From Fibrobacter sp. UWR3 (GTDB lineage: Bacteria; Fibrobacterota; Fibrobacteria; Fibrobacterales; Fibrobacteraceae): DNA of 64,000 bases. The stretch is from the NCBI RefSeq assembly GCF_900143055.1, contig NZ_FRCW01000015.1:1-64000 (forward strand), in the 5' to 3' direction. This document shows positions 22,901 to 32,600 of the stretch, piece after piece. Numbering within the stretch: the stretch's first letter is position 1; each line of letters starts with the position of its first letter. The notes beneath the pieces are model-generated. The model saw only the letters and a list, made by a program, of their open reading frames with translations, was not told the origin of the DNA and searched no databases. The position numbers and the translations under genes were made by a program.

Positions 22901-24516
22901 TTACTTCGCAGATAGGCAAGTATGCCGATGGCGTGTACCTGGTGCGTATCCGCAGCAATCTAGAATACTCGGTCGAGGCTGCCTCCATGGTTGTCGGTTC
23001 TATCGAGAACAACGCGATTGCCGCTCCCTATGGCAACATGCACTTCTACAAGCCGCCTGCACCGATGCCGCTCATTGTCGACCTGTTCGACGTGAAGGGC
23101 GCCCCGCTTGGCGAAATGAACATCTATCATGACTTCCATAGCGAAAGCCAGGAATACCTCGACGGTAAGGCCGACTCCATGGCCATTATCTACGACCGCA
23201 AGATTGACAAGGATTCCATCCCGACCTACATCTGCTTGAATTTCGACGAATCGAACCTCGAGAAGATTAATCCCTATGAAATGGGCATTTCGAACAACAA
23301 TAAGGATACGGAGATGAAGTGCTCCGCCCAGTTCGATACTGTCGCTATCCGTAAGGCGTTCGAAAAGAGCCCGGACGGTGGCCAGACGCTCGTGTTCGCT
23401 GTTGACGAACCGCTCAGTAAGGATGTGAAGACGCTCGTGAACCCGGACAACAAGATTGCCTCGTTCACGGTGTACAAGTGGAAGGGCAAGGAAGCGCGTA
23501 CCTTCTTCGAGAAGGGACTTACCGACCGCATGGCTCCGGTGATTCTCTCGGCTCGCGCGTCTAACGAAGGTGATGGTGCCGTTTACGACCAGGTGAGGAT
23601 TATTGTTTCCGAACCGGTGACCATGATGGATGCGAACTATGGCGCCCAGGCGTTCAGCTACTACCTGAACTCCGCCATTGATATCGTGAGCGAGTCTGCC
23701 CGTTACATGCACTCGACGGCGGGTAACGTGCCGCAGCCGAAGAAGGATACCATCAACCTTCGCTACTACAACGCCGACCCGAACAACCCGACCCCGCACG
23801 TGGGCGACTACATCCGCTTCCGTGCCGATGCCGTGATTTGGGCCGATACCTCGAACGGTGTTGCTCCGGGTATGGATACGCTCCGCCAGGCGACAGACCC
23901 CGATTGGCACTGGAATTCGCCGACGAACTACAATGCGACGAACCGTCTGCCTTCCCCGTGGGTGCAGGTCGTGGGTGACGCAAAGATTGACGTGTCTACG
24001 ATTTCGTACAACGTTGCTGACCCGTCGAGGGTGACTCCCGACATGCCGGTGGGCGAGATATTCCCCGTGAAGACGAACGAGAACATGGACAAGGTGAAGG
24101 CTGACCATCCGGGTACGCTCGGTCACTTTGTGCAGTCCGACATGGGTTCCATCATCGGGTCCAAGGACGAATATGCCTCGCTGGACAAGAGCGAAGTTTA
24201 CTTCCAGTACGAGGTGGACTACTTCACCAACCTGGGTGCCTTCGTTGCTCACCAGAGCGGCAGGCTCTACTGCAACGACAAGTTCTTCTCGCCCGACCCG
24301 AGCACCACTCCGGATGGCATGGGTGACTGCGTGAAGAACCCGCGCAACTTCTACGTGGCCTGGAACATGCTTTCGGACAAGCACCGTCTGGTGGGTACCG
24401 GCGCCTACATCACCAAGTACACTTCGTTCGTGAAGCTTGCCGACAAGGGCAAGGTCGCGAAGAAGGAACTGACCGAAGTGTGGGGCGTGAAGCGCGGCAA
24501 GGGCGTGGTCAAGTAA
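19957..24516 (+). CDS. large fibro-slime domain surface protein, paralog 1
   Basis: A 1519-residue secreted protein. The signal peptide has a hydrophobic core in SLIGCVLGIAMFLAGVQG and probably cleaves after TWA. An N-terminal module starting CQGTVFFKAPDDW resembles a small beta-sandwich carbohydrate-binding unit. The fibro-slime region (about 285-640) has FRGDDDIWVFINRKIAVDNG and FFCDRRTTMSN. A basic linker (ARKKRKA, about residue 454) falls inside it. The next 850 residues look like stacked Ig-like/cadherin-like domains. There is no T9SS-type C-terminus; the protein ends in Lys-rich KRGKGVVK. GGAG precedes ATG 19957. It is the first of a tandem pair. A role in cell-surface adhesion to plant polymer is inferred from the family. 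Confidence 0.85.
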   Translation: MDKKIMKEHKSSLIGCVLGIAMFLAGVQGTWAQNPVCQGTVFFKAPDDWDAAYIGGFNVNTLKAMTKNDEGYYVYDLGLLGIKDKLFFAIGNGSPATKIVTSTKFNGPTANANDANWPTNEASIACPGNGKVIYVSENPLVPGRTYTGENPSDAKYFYVLVPEEKTWQSDDMMIHYVMPNGTAKDTAMTPAKNLCGWYSMVFGQAPTGVYMYLKNFPDMQLGANGLWGEEDVATPVDLSLLYEAYGTNTLYFIPDDGDWPGEDDGGWYVTDPGVPEPGNNSRCSFSLAAVIYDTDQDLNGLFSSDGDAVKNHTNGCVGVHPGLVLPDLGPDNKPVFSGSADAIKCFGNAAQFNTLFNHVPTLNEVQCYDMPFRHYGNDTRWGYDSDSTHYSNKGQELDKCPGNKNSTTCQIGGFSPLEYFGDEFDNAGNWTSGTVALANLVSLDGGAPQPVPGARKKRKAAGPVPVLPTVFPMTVPGVGKIADFDHYCNTPGWFGGVDCQYQFENGDNPADFWCWGSYCESSFNRWGEGDDWGANPTIMRNQQFCFESHATFTYNESQEFTFRGDDDIWVFINRKIAVDNGGAHLAAPGHVVLKNLNTTYGAGFLVPGNDYPIDIFFCDRRTTMSNVIIKTNMYIKQSTGVTLSSKKDAASGDIAVNICVETSGGGDCASVALGGGTGPEKTIKCGDEIDKPITYSITTRKGETPAGCADCAALPFGPTAGNNGWVHGGINLADPRNPVVNPDKITGLAPGTYLLNVEVNGSNEKFKFRVKGNLGIVSNDVKFDNVDGDDAAYASGTTWKFVGEGMAGTRVPIYVSAPDEQGGIDLISAPGQSYTLTLTAGATLYKTNDPADPNYGIPLVTPLASSVNPTGIDTFWLEVPLAGLSAGSMPVTASVGNTSATITFYAPAISFAEPATKDSLGNVLTWNPVTQDPDFEEDGVTEYFHWVGSDVDFFVIISNPVTGALCTECTFDIDVLDASNGITSQIGKYADGVYLVRIRSNLEYSVEAASMVVGSIENNAIAAPYGNMHFYKPPAPMPLIVDLFDVKGAPLGEMNIYHDFHSESQEYLDGKADSMAIIYDRKIDKDSIPTYICLNFDESNLEKINPYEMGISNNNKDTEMKCSAQFDTVAIRKAFEKSPDGGQTLVFAVDEPLSKDVKTLVNPDNKIASFTVYKWKGKEARTFFEKGLTDRMAPVILSARASNEGDGAVYDQVRIIVSEPVTMMDANYGAQAFSYYLNSAIDIVSESARYMHSTAGNVPQPKKDTINLRYYNADPNNPTPHVGDYIRFRADAVIWADTSNGVAPGMDTLRQATDPDWHWNSPTNYNATNRLPSPWVQVVGDAKIDVSTISYNVADPSRVTPDMPVGEIFPVKTNENMDKVKADHPGTLGHFVQSDMGSIIGSKDEYASLDKSEVYFQYEVDYFTNLGAFVAHQSGRLYCNDKFFSPDPSTTPDGMGDCVKNPRNFYVAWNMLSDKHRLVGTGAYITKYTSFVKLADKGKVAKKELTEVWGVKRGKGVVK

Positions 24517-24568
24517 CCGCGAAACACACAAAAAACTTACATCGCTGAAATTGAGTGATTTTACTTAA

Positions 24569-24594
24569 GTCTCCCGAAAGGGAGGCTTTTTTTT
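24569..24594 (+). terminator. terminator between the two fibro-slime paralogs
   Basis: Stem GTCTCCC/GGGAGGC (one G-U pair) with a GAAA tetraloop, followed by eight Ts. It should separate the two transcripts, so each paralog depends on its own promoter. Confidence 0.85.
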
Positions 24595-24608
24595 GCGCGA
24601 AAAAAAAG

Positions 24609-24656
24609 TAAATTTCCCCGCAAGTGTGGCATGTTGGGTTGTCCCGTATGCTATAG
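24609..24656 (+). promoter_or_regulatory. conserved promoter/leader, second copy
   Basis: TAAATTTC (24609-24616), GTGTGGCAT (24624-24632) and TATGCTAT (24647-24654) mirror the arrangement before paralog 1. The distance between the last two words is 10 nt shorter here. Confidence 0.45.
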
Positions 24657-24682
24657 GTTTGAAGCAGTTATGGATAAAAGGT

Positions 24683-27600
24683 ATGAAACATAATAAGACC
24701 TCCATCTTAGGGATTGTATTGGGTATCATGGGGCTCCTTGCAGGGGTGCAGGGCGTTTTTGCTTCGTGCGTGGGAAACGTCTACTTCAGGGCGCCTAGCG
24801 ACTGGACTCAGGCGGTGTTCTTCGTGGAAAACGGCACAATGCCAAAGACCGTTACCACCAAGGACGAAAACGGGTTTTTCTCCGTTGACCTTTCCACCAT
24901 AACGCAAGAACCTTACATGGCGAAGTTCGGCATAGCGAACTCCACGACCAACGGTGCGAACAACATCGTGGTGCTGGATTCTGTATGGGCTTTCCAGAAC
25001 ATGTACAACCAGATTAGCAACCTTGCTACCATCCCGTGCCCGAACAGTGCGACAGCCCAGGTGTATGTGGCAGAAGACGCTCTCCATCCGGGTTCGACCT
25101 ACGTGGGTTCCGCTCCCCCCGATGCGAAGTTCTTCTACATATTGCTGCCCGAAGAAAAGGAATGGCAGTCCGATGACCTGATGATTAGCTATACCACTGC
25201 GCAGGGAGTAAAGAAGGATACTGCCATGCTTCCTTCGCCGGACTATTGCGGTTGGCACTATATGGTGTTCGATACTCCGCCTTCCGATGCTGTGCTGTAC
25301 CTGAAGAACAACAAGGATGTGCAGTTGGGCATCAACGGCCTGTGGGACGATGATGGCGAAGCTGACCCGATAGACTTGGGTACCGTTTTTGAAGCATACG
25401 GTGTGGAACAGCTGTTCTTTATCCCCGACGACGCCTTGTGGCCCGATGACGGTTCGGGTGGTTGGTACGTGGAATACCCCAATGTGGAAGGTACGTGCAC
25501 TTTCTCTCTCGCCGCAATCATCTACGATAGCGACCAGGACTTGCTGAACGTGTTTACTTCTGACCCTGATGCGAGTGGGTTTGGCGCCTGCGTGGGCGTG
25601 CATACGGGTATTGTCAACGAGGACCTCGGCCCGGACGGCAAGCCCGTGTTCTCGGGTTCTCCGAATGCGGTGAAATGCTTTGGTACTGCACAGAACTTCA
25701 ATATGCTGTTCAACTACACGCCGGGCGTTAACGAGATGCAGTGCTACGATATGCCCTTCCGTCATTACGGCATGGATACCCGCTGGGGGTTCGATTCCGA
25801 TTCCACGCACTACGATGCGGATGGCAACGAGCTTGCTAAGGGTGGCTTTACGGGCGGGTTCTACCCGCTGGAAAATTCCACGGATGCCTCTGTAGTCGTT
25901 ATAAACGGTGTGCCGCAGGGTCCGACTCCGAAAGCCCGTAAGAAGCGCAAGGCCGATGCTCCGGTGGGTATCAAGATTGAATATGCCGACCTTGACCATT
26001 ACTGCAATACTCCGGGCTGGTTTGGCGGTATAGACTGCGGTGCCACGAACGAGTTCAGCAGTGGCGAGAATCCTTCGGCCTGGGATTGGGGTGTTCGTGA
26101 AGACTGGGCGAAGATGAATAGCAATGTGGCCCTGGAACGTAACCAGCAGTACTGCTTCCAGTCGCATGCGACGTTCACCTACAACGAGGACCAGGAATTC
26201 ACGTTCCGTGGTGACGATGACATCTGGGTGTTCATCAACAAGAAACTTGCCGTGGATAACGGCGGTGCCCACCTTGCCGCTCCGGGTCACGTGGTGCTGA
26301 AGAACTTGAACACGACCTACGGTGCGGGCTTCCTTGTGCCGGGCCAGGACTATGACCTGGATATCTTCTTCTGTGACCGTCGCACCACGATGACGAACGT
26401 CATCATCAAGACGAACATGTACATCAAGCAGTCTACCGGTCTTGACTTCTCGACCCAGCAGACGAGCACGGGTGGCCTGCAGATGAATATCTGCGTGGAA
26501 ACCTCCGGCGGTGGCGACTGCGCCTCCGTGGCTCTCGGTACCGCTGGGCAGGCGGGCCAGCAAGTTACTAAGGAATGCGGTGGCGATATATCGGTGCCGA
26601 TTGCTTACTCCATTTCTACCCGCAAGGGCGAAATTCCGGCTAACTGCAGCGACTGTGCGGCGCTCCCGCTCGGTACAATCAGCCACGGCGGTATCGACCT
26701 GACCAACCCGAAGGTGCCTGTTGTGTACCCGGATAAGATTGGCGGCCTCGCTCCCGGCTCTTACCGCCTTGTCATCGAAGTCAATGGCAAGAAGACTTAC
26801 TACTCCTTCCGCATCAAGGGTAACCTCGGTATTGTTTCCCGCGACGTGGTGTTCGATAACGTCGACAAGGAAGCTTCGGTCTACAATTCCGGAACCAAGT
26901 GGAAGTTTATTGACAAGGCTATGGCGGGTACGCGCATTCCGGTGTATATCTCCGCTCCCGATGACCAGGGCGGTGTTGACCTGATTTCGGCTCCGGGCCA
27001 GAACTACTCGCTATCCCTTACTGCGGGCGCAGCGCTCTACAAGACGAACGACCCTGCCGACCAGACCCCGCTGACAACGCCCTACTCCGGAACGGTGAAT
27101 CCGACGGGTATCGATACCCTCTGGGTGGAAGTCCCGCTGGCAGGCCTTGCAAGCGGTACGCAGGAGGTGACCGCTTCCGTGGGCAACACTTCGGCTAAGC
27201 TTACGTTCTATGCACCGACAATCACGTTTGCGGAACCCGCTACCAAGGATTCCTTGGGTAACGTGCTTACCTGGAACCCGGTTACGCAGGACCCGGATAC
27301 GGATGCGGACGGTGATGAGTACTTCCACTGGGTAAGCGCCGACGTGGACTTCTACGTTATCGCGATGAACCCGATAACCAACAGCGTGTGCAAGGAATGC
27401 TCGTTCGTGCTTGACGTCATCGACGCATCGAACGGTATTGTTTCGCAGGTGTCGCCGTTTAACGAGGGCGTGGCTCTCGTGCGTATCCGTAGCAACGTGG
27501 AGTATTCTACTACTGCGGCCTCGATGGTCGTTGCTGCCCTCGACAACAACGCGATTGCTGCCCCCTATGGCAACATGCACTTCTACAAGCCGCCTGCACC

Positions 27601-29053
27601 GATGCCGCTCATTGTCGACATGTTCGACGTGAAGGGCGCTCCGCTTGGCGAAATGAACATTTACCATGACTTCCATAGCGAAAGCCAGGAATACCTCGAC
27701 GGTAAGGCGGATTCGATGGCGATTATCTACGACCGTGCGATTCATGCGGACTCCGTCCCGACGTACATCTGCCTGCATTTTGACGAGAGCAACCTCGACA
27801 AGATTAACCCGTACGATATGGGCATTTCGAACAACTCTCGCGACACCGAGATGTATTGTTCTACGCAGTTTGACTCCGCGACTGTCAGGAAGGCCTACGA
27901 CCGTAGCCCGGATGGTGGCCAGACGCTCGTGTTTGCCGTGGATGACGCGTTTACGAAGGACGTGAAGACCAAGGTGAACCCCGACAACAAGATTGCCTCG
28001 TTCACGAAGTACGAATGGAAGGGCAAGGAAGTGAAGACCTTCTTCGAGAAGGGCCTTACTGACCGCATGGCTCCGGTGATTCTTGCGGCCCGCGTGTCTA
28101 ACGAAGGTGACGGCGCCGTTTATGACCAGGTGAGGATTATCATTTCTGAACCGGTGACTGTACTGGATGCGGGCTTTGGCGCGCAGGCGTTCAGCTATTA
28201 CCTGAACTCCGCCATCGATATCGCGAGCGAGTCTGCCCGTTACATGCACTCGACGGCGGGTAACGTGCCGCAGCCGAAGAAAGATACCATCAATCTTCGC
28301 TACTACAACGCCGACCCGAACAACCCGACTCCGCACGTGGGCGACTACATCCGCTTCCGTGCCGATGCCCTGATTTGGGCCGATACCTCGAACGGTTTTG
28401 CTCCGGGTGCCGATACGCTGCGTTCTGCGGATGATGCTTCTTGGACCTGGAATTCCCCGACGAACTACAACTCCACCAAGCGCTTGCCTTCTCCGTGGGT
28501 GCAGGTCGTGGGTGATGCCAAGATTACTGTGACCACGATTTCGTACAACATTGCCGATCCGTCGAGGGTGACGCCCGACATGCCGGTGGGCGAGATATTC
28601 CCCGTGAAGACGAACGAGAACATGGACAAGGTAAAGGCTGACCATCCGGGTACGCTCGGTCATTTTGTGCAGTCCGACATGGGCTCCATTATCGGGTCTA
28701 AGGATGAATATGCCTCGGTGGACAAGAGCGAAGTGTACTTCCAGTACGAAGTGGACTACTTTACCAACCTGGGAACGTTTGTTGCACACCAGAGCGGTAA
28801 GCTCTACTGCAACGACAAGTTCTTCTCGCCCGACCCGAAGACCACTCCGGATGGCATGGGTGACTGCGTGAAGAACCCGCGCAACTTCTACGTGGCCTGG
28901 AACATGCTTTCGGACAAGCACCGCCTGGTGGGTACCGGCGCCTACATCACCAAGTACAGTTCGTTTGTGAAGCTTGCCGACAAGGGCAAGAAGGCCAAGA
29001 AGGAACTGACCGAAGTCTGGGGCGTGAAGCGCGGCAAGGGCGTGGTCAAGTAA
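24683..29053 (+). CDS. large fibro-slime domain surface protein, paralog 2
   Basis: A 1456-residue secreted paralog of the preceding gene with the same order: signal peptide (hydrophobic SILGIVLGIMGLLAGVQG), N-terminal module starting CVGNVYFRAPSDW, fibro-slime region with FRGDDDIWVFINKKLAVDNG, basic linker KARKKRKA (about residue 420), a long multi-domain C-terminus and a Lys-rich end. The last 480 residues are almost identical to paralog 1, including at DNA level, while the N-terminal 400 have drifted. AAAGG lies close before ATG 24683. The duplication suggests either dosage or two ligand specificities carried on one scaffold. Confidence 0.85.
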   Translation: MKHNKTSILGIVLGIMGLLAGVQGVFASCVGNVYFRAPSDWTQAVFFVENGTMPKTVTTKDENGFFSVDLSTITQEPYMAKFGIANSTTNGANNIVVLDSVWAFQNMYNQISNLATIPCPNSATAQVYVAEDALHPGSTYVGSAPPDAKFFYILLPEEKEWQSDDLMISYTTAQGVKKDTAMLPSPDYCGWHYMVFDTPPSDAVLYLKNNKDVQLGINGLWDDDGEADPIDLGTVFEAYGVEQLFFIPDDALWPDDGSGGWYVEYPNVEGTCTFSLAAIIYDSDQDLLNVFTSDPDASGFGACVGVHTGIVNEDLGPDGKPVFSGSPNAVKCFGTAQNFNMLFNYTPGVNEMQCYDMPFRHYGMDTRWGFDSDSTHYDADGNELAKGGFTGGFYPLENSTDASVVVINGVPQGPTPKARKKRKADAPVGIKIEYADLDHYCNTPGWFGGIDCGATNEFSSGENPSAWDWGVREDWAKMNSNVALERNQQYCFQSHATFTYNEDQEFTFRGDDDIWVFINKKLAVDNGGAHLAAPGHVVLKNLNTTYGAGFLVPGQDYDLDIFFCDRRTTMTNVIIKTNMYIKQSTGLDFSTQQTSTGGLQMNICVETSGGGDCASVALGTAGQAGQQVTKECGGDISVPIAYSISTRKGEIPANCSDCAALPLGTISHGGIDLTNPKVPVVYPDKIGGLAPGSYRLVIEVNGKKTYYSFRIKGNLGIVSRDVVFDNVDKEASVYNSGTKWKFIDKAMAGTRIPVYISAPDDQGGVDLISAPGQNYSLSLTAGAALYKTNDPADQTPLTTPYSGTVNPTGIDTLWVEVPLAGLASGTQEVTASVGNTSAKLTFYAPTITFAEPATKDSLGNVLTWNPVTQDPDTDADGDEYFHWVSADVDFYVIAMNPITNSVCKECSFVLDVIDASNGIVSQVSPFNEGVALVRIRSNVEYSTTAASMVVAALDNNAIAAPYGNMHFYKPPAPMPLIVDMFDVKGAPLGEMNIYHDFHSESQEYLDGKADSMAIIYDRAIHADSVPTYICLHFDESNLDKINPYDMGISNNSRDTEMYCSTQFDSATVRKAYDRSPDGGQTLVFAVDDAFTKDVKTKVNPDNKIASFTKYEWKGKEVKTFFEKGLTDRMAPVILAARVSNEGDGAVYDQVRIIISEPVTVLDAGFGAQAFSYYLNSAIDIASESARYMHSTAGNVPQPKKDTINLRYYNADPNNPTPHVGDYIRFRADALIWADTSNGFAPGADTLRSADDASWTWNSPTNYNSTKRLPSPWVQVVGDAKITVTTISYNIADPSRVTPDMPVGEIFPVKTNENMDKVKADHPGTLGHFVQSDMGSIIGSKDEYASVDKSEVYFQYEVDYFTNLGTFVAHQSGKLYCNDKFFSPDPKTTPDGMGDCVKNPRNFYVAWNMLSDKHRLVGTGAYITKYSSFVKLADKGKKAKKELTEVWGVKRGKGVVK

Positions 29054-29083
29054 AGTGTCACACCGAAGCTGGGGTCTTTTTTC

Positions 29084-29089
29084 TAAATT
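29084..29089 (+). promoter_or_regulatory. leaderless promoter box TAAATT for the SPOR gene
   Basis: TAAATT preceded by TTTTTTC ends 6 nt before the ATG at 29096. There is no Shine-Dalgarno sequence. Confidence 0.5.
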
Positions 29090-29095
29090 ATTGAT

Positions 29096-29509
29096 ATGCG
29101 AAAGATTGCTATAAGCCTGTTTGCGTGCGCCCTCTCTACCCTCGTGTGGGCGGGCGAACCTACCGATATCGATTCCCTCTTCCGTGGCAAGGAATACAAG
29201 CCCGAACTCAGCGCATCGCTCCGCGATACGACCAACGTGAATTCGGCGGTTCCGGGCAAGAAGGACTCGAAGGATTCGAAGGGCAATGGGCTCTACGTGC
29301 TCCAGTTCGAAGCCGTGGGTGACTTTGATGCCGCCCAGCGCCGCAGGGCGCAGATTTCTGCAGCGACTGGCTACAACATCAACGTGGTGTTCGACGCGCC
29401 GTTCTACAAGCTGCGTGGCGGTGGCTGGACCACGAAGAAGGCCGCCGACGACAAGGCTCGCGAACTTTCCGTTTATAACATCAACGCTCTGGTTGTTAAA
29501 CTGCGCTAG
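29096..29509 (+). CDS. exported SPOR-like domain protein
   Basis: A 137-residue protein with signal peptide MRKIAISLFACALSTLVWA. The C-terminal 70 residues (LYVLQFEAVGDFDAAQRRRA..., then FYKLRGGGWTTKKAADDKA) have the beta-alpha-beta pattern of SPOR domains, which bind denuded peptidoglycan glycan strands. A short charged linker (KKDSKDSKGNG) connects the two parts. It may be a periplasmic peptidoglycan-binding protein. It follows the fibro-slime paralog by 42 nt but has its own promoter-like box. Confidence 0.75.
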   Translation: MRKIAISLFACALSTLVWAGEPTDIDSLFRGKEYKPELSASLRDTTNVNSAVPGKKDSKDSKGNGLYVLQFEAVGDFDAAQRRRAQISAATGYNINVVFDAPFYKLRGGGWTTKKAADDKARELSVYNINALVVKLR

Positions 29510-29668
29510 TCACCTTCTTATTGCTTCAATCGAATTTCGCTTGCAAGGATGTTGCGGAGCGAGTTTGGCTTCTTTGTGAGCAACAAGCGCCTCGTATTGA
29601 CGAGGCGTGGTTGCGAGAGCACGTGAGGAACCGGAGGTTCTGCTCCTGAAACGACGAGCGTGCGGTCT
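29510..29668. other. 159-bp convergent gap with a hairpin
   Basis: The gap contains the perfect stem CGCCTCGT (29588-29595) / ACGAGGCG (29600-29607) without a clear U-run. No gene is evident. Confidence 0.45.
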
Positions 29669-32600
29669 CTACAGCAATCCTAGTAACTGCTTTACGGCGA
29701 AGTCGTCCAGGTTCGTCGGTATGAGGGCGCGTTCTTCGGGCGAAACGTAGGTGAACCTGCGCTCGCTATCGGGGCGCATGCTCCTGTCGCGTAGCACTAC
29801 GGGCAGGTTCTTCGTAGAATAGAAGAACTTGCCGGTCTTGATGAACTTGTGCCTCTGGCAACCCTGCTTGATGGCGTCGTTCAATGCCTGCAGAATCTTC
29901 GGGCCTGCGCGGTCCACGTGGTGGAGCTCCAGCAGGCGGGAAAGCAGCATCTCTTCGTGAATAGGCGCCTCGTGGTCCACGTAGAACTTCATCTGCACAA
30001 TAAGCGCAATGCAGTCAAGTTCGGCAATCGGCTTGTCGTGTGCCGTCCCTTCGTTTTTCGGGTGAACGGCCTGGTACGGGACTGCCGTTACCTCGGGCTC
30101 GTTGCCGTCGTTTGTCGCATCGCCCGTTTCGGATTCTTCGGGTGGCGGCGGGGCCACGCTCTGCTCAATCGCGATGGTCGTTACGATGTGGCTTGTCTCG
30201 TCGTTGTACGAGAGGTACCAGAATGGAGTCCAGATAGAAATAACCTTCCAGCCCAGCTGGCGGAGTATTATCGGGCGGATGTATTCGCGGTCTTCCACGG
30301 ATTCGCGGAACCGCTCGCTGGTACAGTCGTCCTCGATGACGGCGAGGAAGCGGTTCGCGTTGTTCGCGTCCACCACGACGGGCCCGACCGGGATGCCGCC
30401 TTCGGAGAAACTTTCCTCCGCATTGATGTTCTCGCGCTTCAGCAAGTCCATGACCTGTTCGCGGAGTTCTGAATCTGCGATGTGCGATTCGGCGGGTGCG
30501 TCATCCGATTTGCCCTGCAGGTAGCTGATCCAGTCCCAGAAAATCGAGGGCTTTGCCGTTTTTTGCATGGCGAGGTCTTGCTTCGTTATGAAGGTAACCG
30601 TCTCGTTGCGGGCGAGTGTCGTGCATACGGCGAACTTGCGGTCTGCCGTAATCTTGTCTATGCCCTCGTTTTCGGCGCAAATGAATATCACGTCGCGGTA
30701 GCGGTCTACGGCGCGGTCGGGAGTCTTCACGTAGAAACTGATGGGCATCTCCGACTGCACGAAGAACGATTTCTTTGCGGACTTTTCGGCGAGCGTGCTG
30801 ATTGCCGTTTCGATTTCGTGGCAGCGGTCCTCGCTGAAAGCGATGATTCCGAGGGTCTGGCCCGGGTGCTTTTCGGCATGCTGGACGGCTGCCTTCGCGA
30901 TATCGAGAACCTTGTCTGCGGTAACCTTCAGCTGGCAGTTCTTGGCCTTGCTTTTGAACGGGAGCGGGAACTGCTTGATGCCGCCGTTGTAGATATGCGA
31001 GTTCGCGAACTGGAAGAGCGTGGGGTTTGTGTAGAATTCCGAGTGCCAGAGTTCGCGCGTGGGAATACCGCGACGGAGCGTTGCCGTCATGATATTTTCC
31101 ATAAAGAACGTCGTGTGCGGGGGAGCCACGTCGAGGAACGCGTCGTAGGTGTGCTGCTCGATGGTGGGCACGTGCGGGTTCCCGACCAGGATGGTCTTTT
31201 TTGCAAGAAGCACGAGCGGGATTGCCTCTGCGACCGAGATGCAGTCCGCGTCGAGCAGAATCACGGTATCGAACTGCCTGTCCTTGCTGAGCGAGAACGC
31301 CTCGTCGATACTGAGTATGGCGAGCTTGCCCGTGTCGGCAATGGCATGGACTTCGCGGAAGTTCGCGTTGCAGAACTGGTCGAGCAATGAGCGGTACTGC
31401 TTGCTCAGCTGGGAATGGGCCTTGGGCGATTTCGCGAACAGTTCTGGGTTCGCCTTGCCAATCTTCTGTATCTGCGTGCCTGCCCAGTTGTAGGTGCAGG
31501 CCTTCACGATTTCTTCGTTGATGGCGCCCGGGTTCTGCAGGTAGCGTACGAGGCTCGTGCACCCGAGTTCTGCGACCTTCTGGAACAGTACGGAAAGTTC
31601 AATGTGAGAATCGATGCTGTTCCAGTTTTCGCGCCAGGTGGCAATCTGCGCAAGCCATTTTTCGAAGGTGAGGCTCTCGAGCGGAGTCGTGAGGTTCAAT
31701 GCCTGCGAAAGCGAACGCGTTGTAGAAAGCAGTTCCTGGAGGGTGTTCCCGTATTCGTCTAATTGCGGGAGAATCGCCTTGATCTTGTGCCAGTGCCCGA
31801 GAACGGTGAGCATCAGGTCGAACTGCGGTGCATCCTTGAATTTTTCCCGGAATTCGTAGAGGTAGGTAATCTTCTTGTTCAGGCTTACCCAGTTTGATTT
31901 CTCGTAGAGCCAGTCTTTGCCGAGCAGGTGGTTCCCGAGGACCGCCGTATCCTTGTAGGCGCGCTTGTTGTCTTGCAGCTCGAGGAGTGTGTCGATAAGG
32001 TCGAGCAGGTGCGCGTCCGACGTGACTTCTTTCGGGTTCTTGAGCACCTTCATGAGGCGCCTTCTGGAACTGCGGTAACGGTCCGAAAGCCCCTTGAGCG
32101 TTGTCTTCAGGCTTTCTGCAAATTCGTCGCGGAACGAGAGGATGTTCTCGTCGATGGCATCTTCGGTGTAGATGTCGGATGTCTGCCTGTGGTAGCGCAC
32201 CCAGCTGTCACCTGCTTCGGGGAGCGCGCGGAGAGTATCCTGGTAGGCACTCCAGCTGGAGGACTTGAGGTCCCAGTCTTCAAATTCGGGAGTCTGCGCG
32301 TCGAAGTTGTTGCGGATGAGTTCGATGACATCGGCAAGAACGTTGAGGTAGACGCCCGTGGGGAAGAATTTTTCTTTCTCGAAAAGTTCAATCAGCGGGC
32401 CGAGCGCGCGAGCCTTCTCTTCGGCAGTCTGGAGTATGGCTTCGATCTCGGCCTTCTTTTCGGGAGTGAGGTCTGCGACTTTCACGTTTTCAAAAGTCTT
32501 GCGCGCGGTGATGCCGTTCTGGCTGAAGTACAGGGCGACAATCTGTTCGAGCGTGTTGCGCAACTGGTTGAAGCGTTCGTAGTCGAGCGCGCTCGATTCC

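Noticed and set aside
24624-24656. Sigma-54 (-24/-12) promoter in the fibro-slime leaders
   Set aside because: TGGCAT fits the -24 half, but GC is missing at the required distance in both copies.
22960-28921. Long minus-strand frames opposite the two large fibro-slime genes
   Set aside because: These are Arg/His/Val-rich shadows. The paralogous plus-strand proteins with signal peptides and conserved domains are the real genes.
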